In this document: positions 24,901 to 31,383 of the stretch, one piece after another
Layout: every line of letters begins with the position of its first letter
Position numbering within the stretch: position 1 is the stretch's first letter
Source of the DNA: Strongylocentrotus purpuratus
Taxonomy: Eukaryota > Echinodermata > Echinoidea > Camarodonta > Strongylocentrotidae
Assembly: GCF_000002235.5 (NCBI RefSeq)
Contig: NW_022145597.1
Span: 1,891,501 to 1,955,500 of the forward strand
DNA: 64,000 nt
Direction of reading: 5' to 3'
The notes under the pieces: generated by a model
What the model was told of the DNA's origin: nothing
The model's database searches: none
Seen by the model: only the letters and a program-made list of their open reading frames with translations
Made by a program: the position numbers and the translations under genes

Positions 24901-25352
24901 CTGTGTTATGAGAAAATGTGAAGTGCAGTAACAGCGGTAAACTGCGGCATGTGTGATGAATATGGTTATGAAATTGTGTAGTTAATAATATTTACTGGCA
25001 TCTTTATTTATCAATTGTAAGAGGACGTAGGACCTAATTATTGCCAACATACACAAGTTTTGTTTTTATTTGTATTGTAAAATCAATGATTCTTGTTGAT
25101 TATGTTTATCAGTATTCTTATGGCTTTAGATGTTATTATTGTTATCATAATTATTATTGTTATTATCATTATTATCATCGTCATCATCATTGTTATAATT
25201 CTAATTACCGATAATTGTTTTCTAAGACTTGCCCATTATTATTGTTTTAGATATTATCATCTAATTCTTATAATTATTCTTCTCATTTGTTGCTTATTCC
25301 CTTAGAGATGAGGAAGAAATTTGACGCAGGTATGGATCCCCTTAGACACTAA
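4119..25352 (+). CDS. DNAJC3-like partial duplicate (exons 5-11 only), C-terminally frameshifted
   Basis: Seven exons (4119-4300, 16912-17019, 17384-17489, 21109-21232, 24137-24272, 24639-24787, 25306-25352) match exons 5-11 of the downstream DNAJC3 gene. All have consensus splice sites and compatible phases. About 284 codons stay open, covering the C-terminal TPR repeats and a J domain with an intact HPD at 24694-24702. Differences from the full gene are a four-codon in-frame deletion in exon 6, one extra codon in exon 8, two extra codons in exon 9, and an extra C near 25338-25341 that gives TAA at 25350-25352 and removes the Gly/Phe tail. No signal-peptide exon or exons 2-4 were found in positions 1-4118; they may lie before the window or be missing. 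It could be a decaying tandem paralogue, a recent pseudogene or, less likely, an uncollapsed haplotype: amino-acid changes are too numerous and introns too different for simple allelism. Confidence 0.8.
4570..6620 (+). repeat. ~46-bp minisatellite array in intron 5 of the DNAJC3-like copy
   Basis: About 30 tandem units of roughly 46-47 bp with the core 'TTGTTGCCCCTACGGAGCTC', followed by a run of A and 'ataataatcggcaagg'. Early and late units carry 'gagatct' in place of 'gagctct'. A hAT-like element splits the array at 6052-6472 and the units resume at 6473. The downstream DNAJC3 intron 5 has no array, so it arose or expanded after the duplication. The ORF through 5178-5450 is only repeat translation. 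Confidence 0.95.
6052..6472. mobile_element. Non-autonomous hAT-like element (421 bp) with 8-bp TSD
   Basis: Terminal inverted repeats CAGGGACGTACGCAGG (left) and the complement of CAGGGGCGTACGCAGG (right), flanked by a perfect 8-bp duplication GGCAAGAC at 6044-6051 and 6473-6480. The 8-bp TSD and CAGGGG terminus are hAT hallmarks. The interior is poly-G/C and poly-A/T without coding capacity. It is inserted in the 46-bp minisatellite. Confidence 0.9.
6861..7262 (+). repeat. ~110-bp tandem array C, copy 1 (3-4 units)
   Basis: Units contain 'ttccgcgcttcgcgcg', 'gagaacggtacaacgaatcg', 'tcttctttctctaataattt' and 'atgaaacgtca'. The same unit makes up the arrays at 14160-15330 and 32935-33592. 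CGCGC-TTC-GCGCG can fold as a 5-bp hairpin. Confidence 0.85.
7263..7600. repeat. Poly-G/poly-C rich transposon debris with a 41-nt G run
   Basis: Contains G runs at about 7330-7341 and 7391-7401 and an uninterrupted run of 41 G at 7473-7513, plus a poly-C run near 7550. The ORFs on both strands are glycine or proline homopolymers and are rejected as genes. This is probably the end of a hAT-like element, but no matching termini were identified. Confidence 0.6.
7640..8337 (+). repeat. Repeat family B copy, interrupted by the long-TIR transposon
   Basis: Carries 'ggcgtggggtccagggggcg', 'gtcagatgagcatagtttga', CT-rich tracts, 'gggccctgatatgtaggcct' and 'ccaacaaacacat', shared with the other family B copies. 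It ends in a CT-rich unit 'cgcaactgatctccc' that resumes at about 12221 as 'cgcaactgatatccc', across the inserted transposon at 8338-12188. Confidence 0.6.
8338..8931 (+). repeat. Left terminal inverted repeat of Academ-like copy 1
   Basis: Pairs with 11580-12188 in inverse orientation. Landmarks present in both arms are 'aagctgatttt.caggat', 'atggcgtccaaaatggccgc', 'acacaagtggcagtaaaacc', 'gacagtgtgcaa.ccgtgaa' and 'agacacattagtaccaa'. A (AC)n microsatellite at 8796-8822 is expanded only in this arm. Confidence 0.85.
9300..10560 (-). pseudogene. Decayed transposon protein with FEN/XPG-like nuclease motifs
   Basis: Read on the - strand, 10560 to 9300, broken frames give in order: TIRRVDSFWGGNFSDQTH with a following LMRQLK-like piece (about 10510-10410), MFDGYGSATSTKEAEQRR (about 9710-9655), TQTAFLAYSNNKVRLIQTLR (about 9600-9540), and KQAEADANNLIVSTAQ then VVVVGKDTDLLVMLV (about 9520-9395). 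The EADA and DTD signatures match the metal-binding acidic residues of the I-region in FEN1/XPG nucleases. Several stops and frameshifts show it is dead. The family is known to me as a widely dispersed transposon protein; the superfamily name is inferred. Confidence 0.75.
11580..12188 (-). repeat. Right terminal inverted repeat of Academ-like copy 1
   Basis: Inverse complement of 8338-8931 with moderate divergence, including 'ccgccattttggacgccatc' reversed relative to the left arm and the terminal TAATGCTCTTGGCCTA. A GT-rich microsatellite around 11670-11700 corresponds to the AC tract of the left arm. Confidence 0.85.
12189..12560. repeat. CT-rich transposon unit with poly-G
   Basis: Pyrimidine-rich sequence with 'gggccgcaacagtctgggag' and a G run near 12520-12534. 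It resembles, in inverted orientation, the purine-rich units at 27.85, 31.4 and 34.9 kb. The ORF at 12175-12582 is compositional. Confidence 0.55.
12561..13235. other. Non-coding stretch, nothing recognised, ending in a TTTA microsatellite
   Basis: No gene signal. 13090-13230 is T-rich with (TTTA)n and (TTA)n runs, ending in poly-T and poly-G next to the hAT element. Confidence 0.5.
13343..13800 (+). repeat. Polypurine tract (GGGAAAAAAAGAGA)n
   Basis: Almost uninterrupted A/G for about 450 bases, made of a 12-14 bp GGGAAAAAAAGAGA-type repeat that degrades to AAGGAAAAG. Such mirror-like purine strands can form triplex DNA; that property is general knowledge and is not shown here. Confidence 0.95.
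14160..15330 (+). repeat. ~110-bp tandem array C, copy 2 (about 11 units)
   Basis: Repeating order in each unit: 'cgagaacggtac.acgaatc', 'gtcttctttctctaataatt', 'gaaacgtcaaagcttccgcg', 'cttcgcgcg', then a G-rich stretch and 'aactgaattcagacgaggat'. Units vary by small indels. Located inside the hAT-like element 13244-15608. Confidence 0.92.
15715..16834 (+). mobile_element. Helentron-like (Helitron2) non-autonomous element built from ~146-bp repeats
   Basis: The 5' end starts ATGCCTCCGT. The inverse, ACGGAGGCAT, occurs subterminally near the 3' end (about 16793-16802), followed by a perfect 16-bp palindrome CGACTGCGCGCAGTCG at 16807-16822 and a CTAG terminus. Between them are about six tandem units of ~146 bp, degenerating to the right. 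Asymmetric inverted repeats, central tandem repeats, a 3' hairpin and insertion between two T are the published Helentron/HINE pattern. The homologous place in intron 5 of the full DNAJC3 gene (about 42483-42490) lacks the element, which confirms the boundaries. ORFs through the repeats are not genes. Confidence 0.75.
15920..16240 (+). promoter_or_regulatory. Repeated AGGTCA DR1 triplets (possible nuclear-receptor sites)
   Basis: The 20-mer AGGTCAAAGGTCAAAGGTCA occurs at 15920-15939, 16071-16090 and 16221-16240, with weaker forms near 16371 and 16655. Three AGGTCA half-sites spaced by one base match the DR1 consensus of RXR/HNF4/COUP-type receptors. Binding is an inference; the sites are part of the transposon repeat unit. 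Confidence 0.45.
16912..17019 (+). CDS. DNAJC3-like copy, exon 6
   Basis: 108 nt with 'tttag' acceptor and 'gtgagc' donor. Encodes DIRECLKLDPDHKECLPLY and KYIRDGR. It lacks four codons present in the full gene (RFLD region of exon 6), removed in frame. Confidence 0.88.
17384..17489 (+). CDS. DNAJC3-like copy, exon 7
   Basis: 106 nt, same length as exon 7 of the full gene. Encodes YDEAVGKLEASIKAAGKG and ELRANTRICHACRM, with 'taag' acceptor and 'gtaaga' donor. The first bases of the following intron also match 43238 onward. Confidence 0.9.
17490..18904. other. Intron 7 of the DNAJC3-like copy, no recognised feature
   Basis: The first ~70 bases are homologous to intron 7 of the full gene. The rest is AT-rich sequence without exon, RNA or element signal. 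Confidence 0.5.
18905..19260 (+). repeat. Dispersed repeat family A, copy 3
   Basis: Longest and best-preserved copy of the repeat at 1388-1665 and 2855-3145, with 'gtgtcacaacgatatgcgtg', 'gacaaaatggcgcctggacg' and 'cactgcgtgcaaaacaaatg'. Ends were not defined. Confidence 0.75.
19410..19604 (-). mobile_element. tRNA-derived SINE (tRNA-Thr-like head)
   Basis: On the - strand the head starts near 19604 with GATAGCTCAGTCGGTAGAGC (A box) and GGTTCGAAACC (B box), with CTCGTAA as anticodon-loop-like sequence. The body 'gatgcgctagtgccctttgg' and 'ggggcattaatcctcatt' is shared with the SINE arms at 22.9-23.6 kb. The long SINE body and imperfect stems argue against a functional tRNA gene. Confidence 0.8.
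19605..20408. other. Intronic sequence, nothing recognised
   Basis: Contains a short (TGTATTTGTTA)n-like run near 20050-20115 and a locally GC-rich segment near 20200-20300. No exon or element ends were identified. Confidence 0.45.
20409..20962. mobile_element. Palindromic MITE carrying a nested TTAA element
   Basis: Outer inverted repeats: 'ataatacaaaaaatgaatg' with 'gtgcgaatattttcat' on the left, complemented on the right by 'atgaaaatattcgcac' and 'cattcattatttgtataat'. The loop is occupied by a second element at 20476-20846. Neither is present in the corresponding intron 7 of the full DNAJC3 gene. Confidence 0.7.
20476..20846. mobile_element. TTAA-target MITE, copy 1 (piggyBac-like target)
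   Basis: Termini TTAAAGGTAAAGACCAGT and its complement ACTGGTCTTTACCTTAA; related copies are at 45276-45670 and 46315-46718. The TTAA target was deduced from the empty site next to copy 2. There is no coding capacity. Confidence 0.85.
21109..21232 (+). CDS. DNAJC3-like copy, exon 8
   Basis: 124 nt, in frame: GQKLTKAIDMCTRVLKDDPE and DRAEAYIQDEMYEE. It retains the five-A run (AAAAA) that is four A in the full gene, and it carries an altered NTYRCTI segment one codon longer than the NIDVLI of the full gene. Confidence 0.9.
21290..21490. repeat. Trinucleotide-rich simple repeats (ATA/ATT, ACT)
   Basis: Short (AATAAT)n, (TACTAC)n and (TAGTAG)n stretches. A similar simple-repeat segment follows exon 8 of the full gene at 44110-44250, so the locus was already repeat-rich before duplication. 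Confidence 0.7.
21595..21690 (-). mobile_element. Eroded SINE relic shared by both DNAJC3 copies
   Basis: Matches the SINE at 44256-44432 in the equivalent intron ('ggtagagagtggcaa', 'acgttaggtgtaggg', 'actataccatgacacct') but has lost the central B-box part. Its presence in both copies places this insertion before the duplication. Confidence 0.65.
21904..22257. mobile_element. Non-autonomous hAT-like element (354 bp) with 8-bp TSD
   Basis: Perfect ends CAGGGGCGTACGCAGG and CCTGCGTACGCCCCTG, flanked by GTTACAGT at 21896-21903 and 22258-22265. The interior is G-run, T/A-run and C-run only. Same family as 6052-6472. Absent from the matching intron of the full gene. Confidence 0.93.
22921..23605. 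repeat. Large near-perfect palindrome (~330-bp arms) containing two head-to-head SINEs
   Basis: The left arm, from 'gccagtgtttgttttgcgtg', is mirrored by the right arm ending 'cacgcaaaacaaacactggc'. The centre lies near 23265. Paired landmarks are 'gctaaagcatgtgtatgcta', 'taatgaggattta/taatcctcatta', 'gcagcgggggctaggttagg' and 'ggtccccaac'/'gttggggacc'. Each arm includes a SINE with a tRNA-like head ('atggttcagtg.caaagcaa'). Confidence 0.88.
23606..24136. other. Intron 8 remainder, nothing recognised
   Basis: AT-rich sequence with a poly-C run at about 23740-23755. The final ~25 bases are homologous to the end of intron 8 in the full gene. Confidence 0.45.
24137..24272 (+). CDS. DNAJC3-like copy, exon 9 (start of J domain)
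   Basis: 136 nt with 'tttag' acceptor and 'gtaaga' donor. Encodes GLDRAQKLLKQSKKRDYYKI followed by LGVGR. It is two codons longer than exon 9 of the full gene (NLKEEDD in place of KEVDD). Confidence 0.92.
24639..24787 (+). CDS. DNAJC3-like copy, exon 10 (J domain with HPD)
   Basis: 149 nt, the same length as in the full gene. Encodes NAGKKDILKAYRPRALQWHP then DKHEVG. HPD at 24694-24702 is intact, so Hsp70 stimulation would be possible if expressed. RPRAL replaces the usual R-x-LA helix-II residues. Confidence 0.92.
25306..25352 (+). CDS. DNAJC3-like copy, exon 11 with frameshift
   Basis: Encodes EMRKKFDAGMDP, then one extra C in the CCCC run near 25338-25341 shifts the frame to LRH and TAA at 25350-25352. 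In the unshifted frame similarity continues only to HHGHPFG before diverging, so the Gly/Phe tail of the full gene is absent in any case. Confidence 0.85.
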
Positions 25353-25965
25353 ACAGCAGCAAGACCAAGGCTTTCATCATGGCCATCCCTTCGGCGAAGA
25401 TGCCACCCCTCCCTGAAAATTGATTTTTAGAAACGTCATTTCACAGACATTTAAATGCCTCCCTGATTCGTTGAAAGATTATTCCTAGTATGCTTCGGCA
25501 AAGATACATACCACTTTCTCAAGTTAGCTCATTGATGACTGACAGATGATGTCACAAGGGGAATGAGATATTGAGGTTTGGGGGCCATGATCTTTATAGG
25601 CCCTAGCTGTGCTTTGTAACTCTGGAATATTATGAGGAAATAGGGGGAAACGGGATTTTAAATCACAACCCCAAAATTAAAAATATCCTCTATCTGGTAA
25701 TATCAACATGTTTTTTCAAAATAAAATACATGTACAGTACACGGAACAACGATTTCCGATTATAAGCCAGAACTGCACATCGGTTTTTCATGATTTAGGC
25801 GAGTTATTATCTTCTGCGCATGTAGATTAACATGTGTAAAATCACTATCTTGATTCTGTCCCGGCTTTTTGGCGGTGACCAGCATGATATCAAAGTGACG
25901 AAACATGTTATTGAGATGACTTTGACGGAGACAATCATGATGAATTCGTTAAGAAAACGATGAAT
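25353..25965. other. Intergenic, nothing recognised
   Basis: Only the first ~60 bases resemble the last exon of the full gene. No further coding or element signal. Confidence 0.5.
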
Positions 25966-25969
25966 ATCC

Positions 25970-26345
25970 ATTCGTAATAGGTCCATGCTCCGACCTAGTG
26001 CCTGGGTGAGTTGATTATGTAACGCGGGATATATATTTTTTTTTACTTTTTGCTTTGAATAACTATGCAAATCAGGACTGACCGAAACAAATTCGTAGTG
26101 ATATTTTTTCATTGTAGTATACATAATACATATAGTCGACTATTTTACATTTTCTGGCCTGCATGCCTGGTTTTATTTTTGTCAATACAGACACAAAAAT
26201 ACTTGCACTTGGCAGAGATTCTTCTCTCTTTCTATTTTTCTTGTTCTACTCTGTCCCTCTCTACTCCTCTCCTCCAATCTTTCGTATATTCCCTGATCAA
26301 CTTTTCCTTCTTTTTTCTTCTTCTTTCTATTCCTCTTTCCGTCTT

Positions 26346-26380
<35 letters not shown>

Positions 26381-27190
26381 CTCTCTCCCTTTTATTTTGA
26401 TAACACAGAAGGTTTTTAAGGTTTTTAATGTTTTTAATATTAGTAATATATTTGAATTTTAACGTAATATTTGTAATATATCTCGATTTTGATGTAATAT
26501 TCGTAATATATTTAGATTTTGATTTAATTTTTGTAATATATTTAGATTTTGATGTAATATTTGATTCTCATTTTGCATGATTTATAGTCGCACGTTTTAG
26601 TCATTCATATTTTGTTCGTTTATTGTGTTGTATATTGACTTTGTAAATTGAATTATTTCAGCTTCCCAGCTGCATGTTCTTTTATTTCAATAAACCGAAT
26701 CAAAGAATCAAAGAATCAAAGAATAATCATTATGGCGATGTAAATGCCCTCATTGGTATGATGCAAACTGAAATTGTGTTTTGGCCATTGTTACGTTCGT
26801 GCAAATGAGACTGCCCAAAACAAATTGGTAGTGACTGTTTCATTGCAGTTTAATTATTATACATTACATATACTCGACTTTTTAACACATTTTGGCCTGC
26901 ATGGCTGTTTTTGTTTTTGTCAATACAGACACAAAACTGCTTGAATAAGCATTATGGTGATGTAAATGCCATATTTGGTATGTAGGCCTATTCTTAAAAT
27001 GTGCTTTTGGTCATTATTACTTTCGTGCCTCCGACCTAGTGCCCGGTTGAGTTGATCATGTAATGCGGGATATTTTTTGTTGTAGCATTGAATAACTATG
27101 CAAATGGTAGTAACTATTTCATTGTAGTTTAATTATTATCATACATTACATATACTCGACTTTTTTCTGAATGCCTGGCCGAGTTTCCAC
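25970..27190 (+). repeat. Locally triplicated sequence
   Basis: A ~150-200 bp segment with 'ggcctgcatg.ctg.tttt', 'tttttgtcaatacagacaca' and 'cattacatatactcgacttt' occurs around 26060-26210, 26790-26940 and 27080-27190. 'ccgacctagtgcc.ggttga' recurs at about 25995 and 27030. A ~33-bp AT-rich tandem repeat ('gtaatatatttagattttga') fills 26440-26570. Confidence 0.7.
26600..26725 (+). mobile_element. LINE 3'-tail-like remnant ending in (AATCAAAG)n
   Basis: AT-rich sequence ending 'aataaaccgaatcaaagaat' and three repeats of an 8-bp unit, a common 3' end of CR1/L2-type elements. The body is too short to classify. Confidence 0.45.
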
Positions 27191-27850
27191 TGATTTTTAT
27201 TTGTTACTATTATGCAACTTTGGTTATCTATACCATGCTCAGTGTACATTATATCATTGTCGATTTCACGAAACTAGTGTACTATTGCTTGTTCTTGTTG
27301 TTGGTTTTTCTTGTTTCAAACGTAGTGCGTGGCGACCATGTCTGTGGGCGCAGTTCACGGTTTGTTGCTCAGCGGCCGTCACCCGCTGGACTGGTTGCCA
27401 TGCCGGTTGTCAGTGAGGGTCCAACAAGTAGCGTTTGCGCCGCTCTGGCGTTTCGTTGCCTGGTCTGGTTGCTGGCGTTTCGTTGGTATTTCGCGCTTCA
27501 TTGATGACGTGTCTTAATGTTATCGTGTGGCGCGGTCTTCTCCGCGGTATGGAAGGCCGTTGATGACTTTATTCACATGCCCGAGAGGTATGGAACGCGG
27601 CACACGTCTGCTAAATAAAAGGCAGACGTCTGCTAATTGACCAATCACCGCCTGTTATTTAGCAGACGTGTGTGAGGTGTAATAGCACACGTCTGCTAGT
27701 TTATTAGCACAGGTGTGCCCTTTTCCATACGTATGCGCAGTATGCTAGTAAATTGATTTTCAAGGCAACCAATCAAGTCCGCTGTTACAAAGCTGCTCGC
27801 AGCTCAGTGCGTACGGGGCCTGCTCGCTATTACAAAACTGTACGGCACAG
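27191..27850. repeat. Locally GC-rich segment with an inverted repeat
   Basis: 27320-27520 is GC-rich relative to its surroundings, but its short ORFs match nothing recognised. Around 27602-27676, 'cacacgtctgctaaataa' and 'ttatttagcagacgtgtgtg' form a strong hairpin, with two further 'acgtctgct' copies (about 27629 and 27695). Confidence 0.6.
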
Positions 27851-27893
27851 GGGGAGGACCGAAGGGGTCTCCCCCCCCCCCCCCTCCCCCGCC

Positions 27894-27929
<36 letters not shown>

Positions 27930-28510
27930 AACAGAAGGGAAAGTGAAAGAGGAGAGAAAGAAAAGAAAGAAGAGGAAGAATAAAAGAAAAGAGGGAAAAC
28001 AAAGAGATCGGCAGGGGGGGGGGGGGCAAATGAAAGAGAGTAGGAAGGGAAAAGGGAACAAAAAAGGGAAAAAAGAAAAGAAACAGATGAAAAGAAAGGG
28101 AGGGGGTCAGATGCAATTAATCCTGCCAACAACATGTGGTTCGGGTAGGAGGTGAAAGGCCCTTGACTCCCCCAGCAAACTTAAACAAGAGAGAAGGAAG
28201 GGAAGGGGAAGGGAAAGAGATGAGAAAAGTAAAGAGAAAAAAAAAAGAGGAAGAAGAAAGGTAGAGGAGACGAGTTGCGATTTTTCCCGCCAACAAGGTG
28301 TGGATCGGGGGGGGGGGGCGAAAGGCCCTGGACCCCACCCCCCCCCCCCACCCCACCTCAGCAAAAAAGAGAGATAGAGAGAGAAAGGAGGGAATGGGAA
28401 AGAGGAGAGAAAGGGAAGAAAATAAAGAGCAAACAGAAAATAAAAGGGGGAAAAGATATGCTTTGCGCTCCTCTCGCCCCCCCCCCCCCCCAAGCGAGAC
28501 CAAGCGCCAG
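27850..28510 (+). repeat. Purine-rich tandem units (family D), copy 1
   Basis: Three to four units of about 150-200 bp, each with poly-C, (GA)n, a long A/G stretch and a 'cgccaacaag.tgtggatcgg' or 'tgccaacaacatgtggttcg' motif. The same units recur at 31.4-32.1 and 34.9-35.55 kb and inverted at 29.5-29.87 kb. Confidence 0.8.
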
Positions 28511-28599
28511 CTACGCCACTGGACACTTCTGGCGTACTCCCCCAAACAAGAATAAAACGAGGTTTATTTCTAATTCGATTTCAGTGATTTACAGATGTA

Positions 28600-28940
28600 A
28601 ATTGTAAATTATACTTTTTTTATGAGTTTGTTGGAAAATGACGAATTCCCAAAGTTACAGTCAGGCGAGAAATATGCTTATTTAGAAACATTCATGTCAA
28701 TGCCCGCGGAACGGCGGGGCTCGGGTTACTGAGCCCCCCCCCCCCCCCTATTTTGAAAAAGTATATTAAAAAGAAATAGAGAAAGGGAAAGAAAATAAAA
28801 AGGTTAAGAAGAAAAGGAAAGGGGGAAATATATGCTTTTGCGCTCATCTCGCCCCGCCCCCCTAAAAGGAGACCATGCTCCAGATACGCCACTAAACACT
28901 ACTGGCGTACCGATTCGAAGGGGGCAGCCCCCCCCCCAAA

Positions 28941-29006
<66 letters not shown>

Positions 29007-29037
29007 TATACAAAAATAAAATATAAAGAAATTTAAA

Positions 29038-29068
<31 letters not shown>

Positions 29069-29430
29069 AATAATACAAATAATAAAGTGGTTAATTTCTA
29101 ATTCGATTTCAGTGATTTACAAATGTTGAAGGTCAGGGTATTAGGCAGTTCATCACGGTGAGATGAGCATATTTGATACCTCATTATTTTGTGACACTGG
29201 CAGGTCACTATTTATTTTTCTCTCTTTCTCCCTACTTCTCTTGAATATACTTTTTCAAAATAGTGGGGGACCCGTGCCCCCGAGCCCCGCTGTTCCGCGA
29301 GCCTTGACATGTAGACATTTAAAAAAAGCATACTTCTCGCTTGACTGTAACTTTGGGAATTCGCCATTTTCCAACAAACTCATAAAACAGTATAATTTAC
29401 TTAATATTATGTCATTTCACAACATTTATT
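28600..29430. repeat. Repeat family B fragments and an (AT)n microsatellite
   Basis: 28620-28745 and 29100-29420 carry opposite-oriented family B landmarks ('gttggaaaatgacgaattcc' against 'gggaattcgccattttccaa'). Between them, 28945-29010 is (TA)n, followed by (AATA)n to 29070. ORFs here are composition artefacts. Confidence 0.7.
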
Positions 29431-29439
29431 TATTTATTT

Positions 29440-29641
29440 ATTTTTTTTTTTTTGGGGGGGGGGGCTGCCCCCCAACCCTCCCCCATCAGTACGCCAGTGG
29501 TGTCCAGAGGCATATCTGGCGCTTGGTCTCGTTGGGGGGGGGGGGGGGCGGAGGGCGCAAAAGCATATCTTTTCCCCCTTTTCTTTTCTTCTTCCTCTTT
29601 ATTTTATTTCACTTTCTCTCCTCTTTCCCTTCCCCGACCTT

Positions 29642-29678
<37 letters not shown>

Positions 29679-29870
29679 GCTGAGGGGGGAGGGGAGGCAA
29701 GGCCCTTTCCCCCTCCCCCGATCCCCTTCTTTGACCCATTTTCTTATCTTCTTTGTCTTCTTTCCTTCCTTTCTCTCCTCTTCCCCTTTCCCTTATTTTC
29801 CTTCATCTCTCTCTCTCTCTTTTTGTCGTGGGGGGGGGGGGGGCAAGGCCCTCGCCCCACATTAGATCCA
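29440..29870 (-). repeat. Purine-rich tandem units (family D), inverted copy
   Basis: CT-rich complement of the family D units, with poly-G at about 29454-29463, 29535-29548 and 29830-29843. It ends 'gatccacgcctg', the hAT-like terminus seen at 31384 and 33929. The partner terminus was not located. Confidence 0.65.
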
Positions 29871-29877
29871 CGCCTGG

Positions 29878-30000
29878 TAGCACACACATGCTTTAGCAGT
29901 CAAAAACAAACACTTGCAAACTATTATTGTTTTTTAATCTGAGAATGTATACTAATATCTAGATCTGTTAAGAATAAATCATTGTCAAAATCATCTATAA
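29878..30000 (+). mobile_element. SINE 3' segment
   Basis: 'gtagcacacacatgctttag' through 'aataaatcattgtcaaaat' matches the complement of 22861-22990, the distal part of the SINE in the palindrome. The head is missing, probably cut by the adjacent element. Confidence 0.65.
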
Positions 30001-31375
30001 ACTGGGGTAAATAGGCCACCTTTATGACCAACAGCGTATTATTATAAGATTACACATATCTTAACATTCAAATATTAAAAACAAACAAAGAACAGAAGTA
30101 TAAAGAAGAAAAAAAATAATAATACAAACTGTTCAATTAAAGAAACTAACATCCACCCCCCCCCATCATCAATTATTATGTCCAATCAGCGTTAAACAAA
30201 AATGTAGAGTTATGTAAATATATATTTAAGCGTAGGTATTATTAGGGTGATCATACTGCCTGTGCAAACAGTCTGCCCCGCGAACACAAACACACAACAG
30301 CAGTAAGTTGGTAGAAATATCAATTTTTGTAAATGTATTAAAAAAAAACTAAACAATATGTTTAAATTTTTATTTCACATATATTTCAAGCATACCTTTA
30401 ACTAAAATTGAATCAATTTGTTATTTACACTCACTGTACTGGGGTCACTAAAATTGTTGTTACTCTGAAATTCAGTCCCTATAGAATGTTATGGCCTGTT
30501 GAATGGTTTCTCGGAAAATCGTCATAAATCGTCAAATCTGACATCTTTTAAATAGGCAAATATACTGTGATGTAGCTGAAATTCTACAAATTCTTATCAT
30601 ATGATCGATTTTTCTGAATAAATTTGTGAAACACATGAGGAAATAGCTGTGACGGTGATCCAAGTAATTTCCATCGCCATATTTTATTGGCATTGCAAAA
30701 ATATTTGGAATTTAAGGTTAATATTTGGTGTAAATATGATTTATGAATATATGATTTAAAAAATGCCCCCAAATGAACAGTTTGACTTTCCTAATTTGCA
30801 TAATGAGTGCGCGAATATATAATTAGCTGAAATGACCTAATTTGCATATTTGATGAATATTCATGTTTTTTTTTTTTTAATTTCAAATTAAATATATTTC
30901 CATACCTGTCTGATATACATAGGTTACACTGATGTATCATGTTCGGTATTGATTTGATTACATATGCGCATATTAATTACACGGACTTAGTTATTTTCAC
31001 AACTTTTTTATATCTGCAGATTAAAAAAATGCTATAAAATCACAACGCATTGACCGATTTAAATTCTGTTTTTTGTTTTTTGAAGCTTTCATTAAGCTTA
31101 ATCATTTGCAACCATCAAATAACATGTGTTTGTTGTAATTATTTTTGGTGTGCTATACCTAGTATTATTATATAAACACTATCAATTATTTCAAATATTA
31201 TAGAACTCAAACAGTAAAGCATATTGGGATTGCATCACCTCTTTGTACGCTACATGACGCGAAAACCTTCCAGGCCGGAGTGTTCAAGCCCCCTATGCCC
31301 CCCTCCCAACAAAACACAATTTGAAAGTGCCTCCCTCCACCCCCCCCTCTCCGAGCCAGTAACTATAGGCTTGTA
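30001..31375. other. AT-rich intergenic sequence, nothing recognised
   Basis: No exon, RNA gene or element terminus could be supported. Short repeated phrases such as 'aatttgcata' occur near 30795-30850. Confidence 0.5.
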
Positions 31376-31383
31376 GTACGGTC

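Noticed and set aside
27171..27517. Overlapping + strand ORFs in a GC-rich patch
   Set aside because: No family resemblance, no splice context and no consistent frame; probably repeat-derived.
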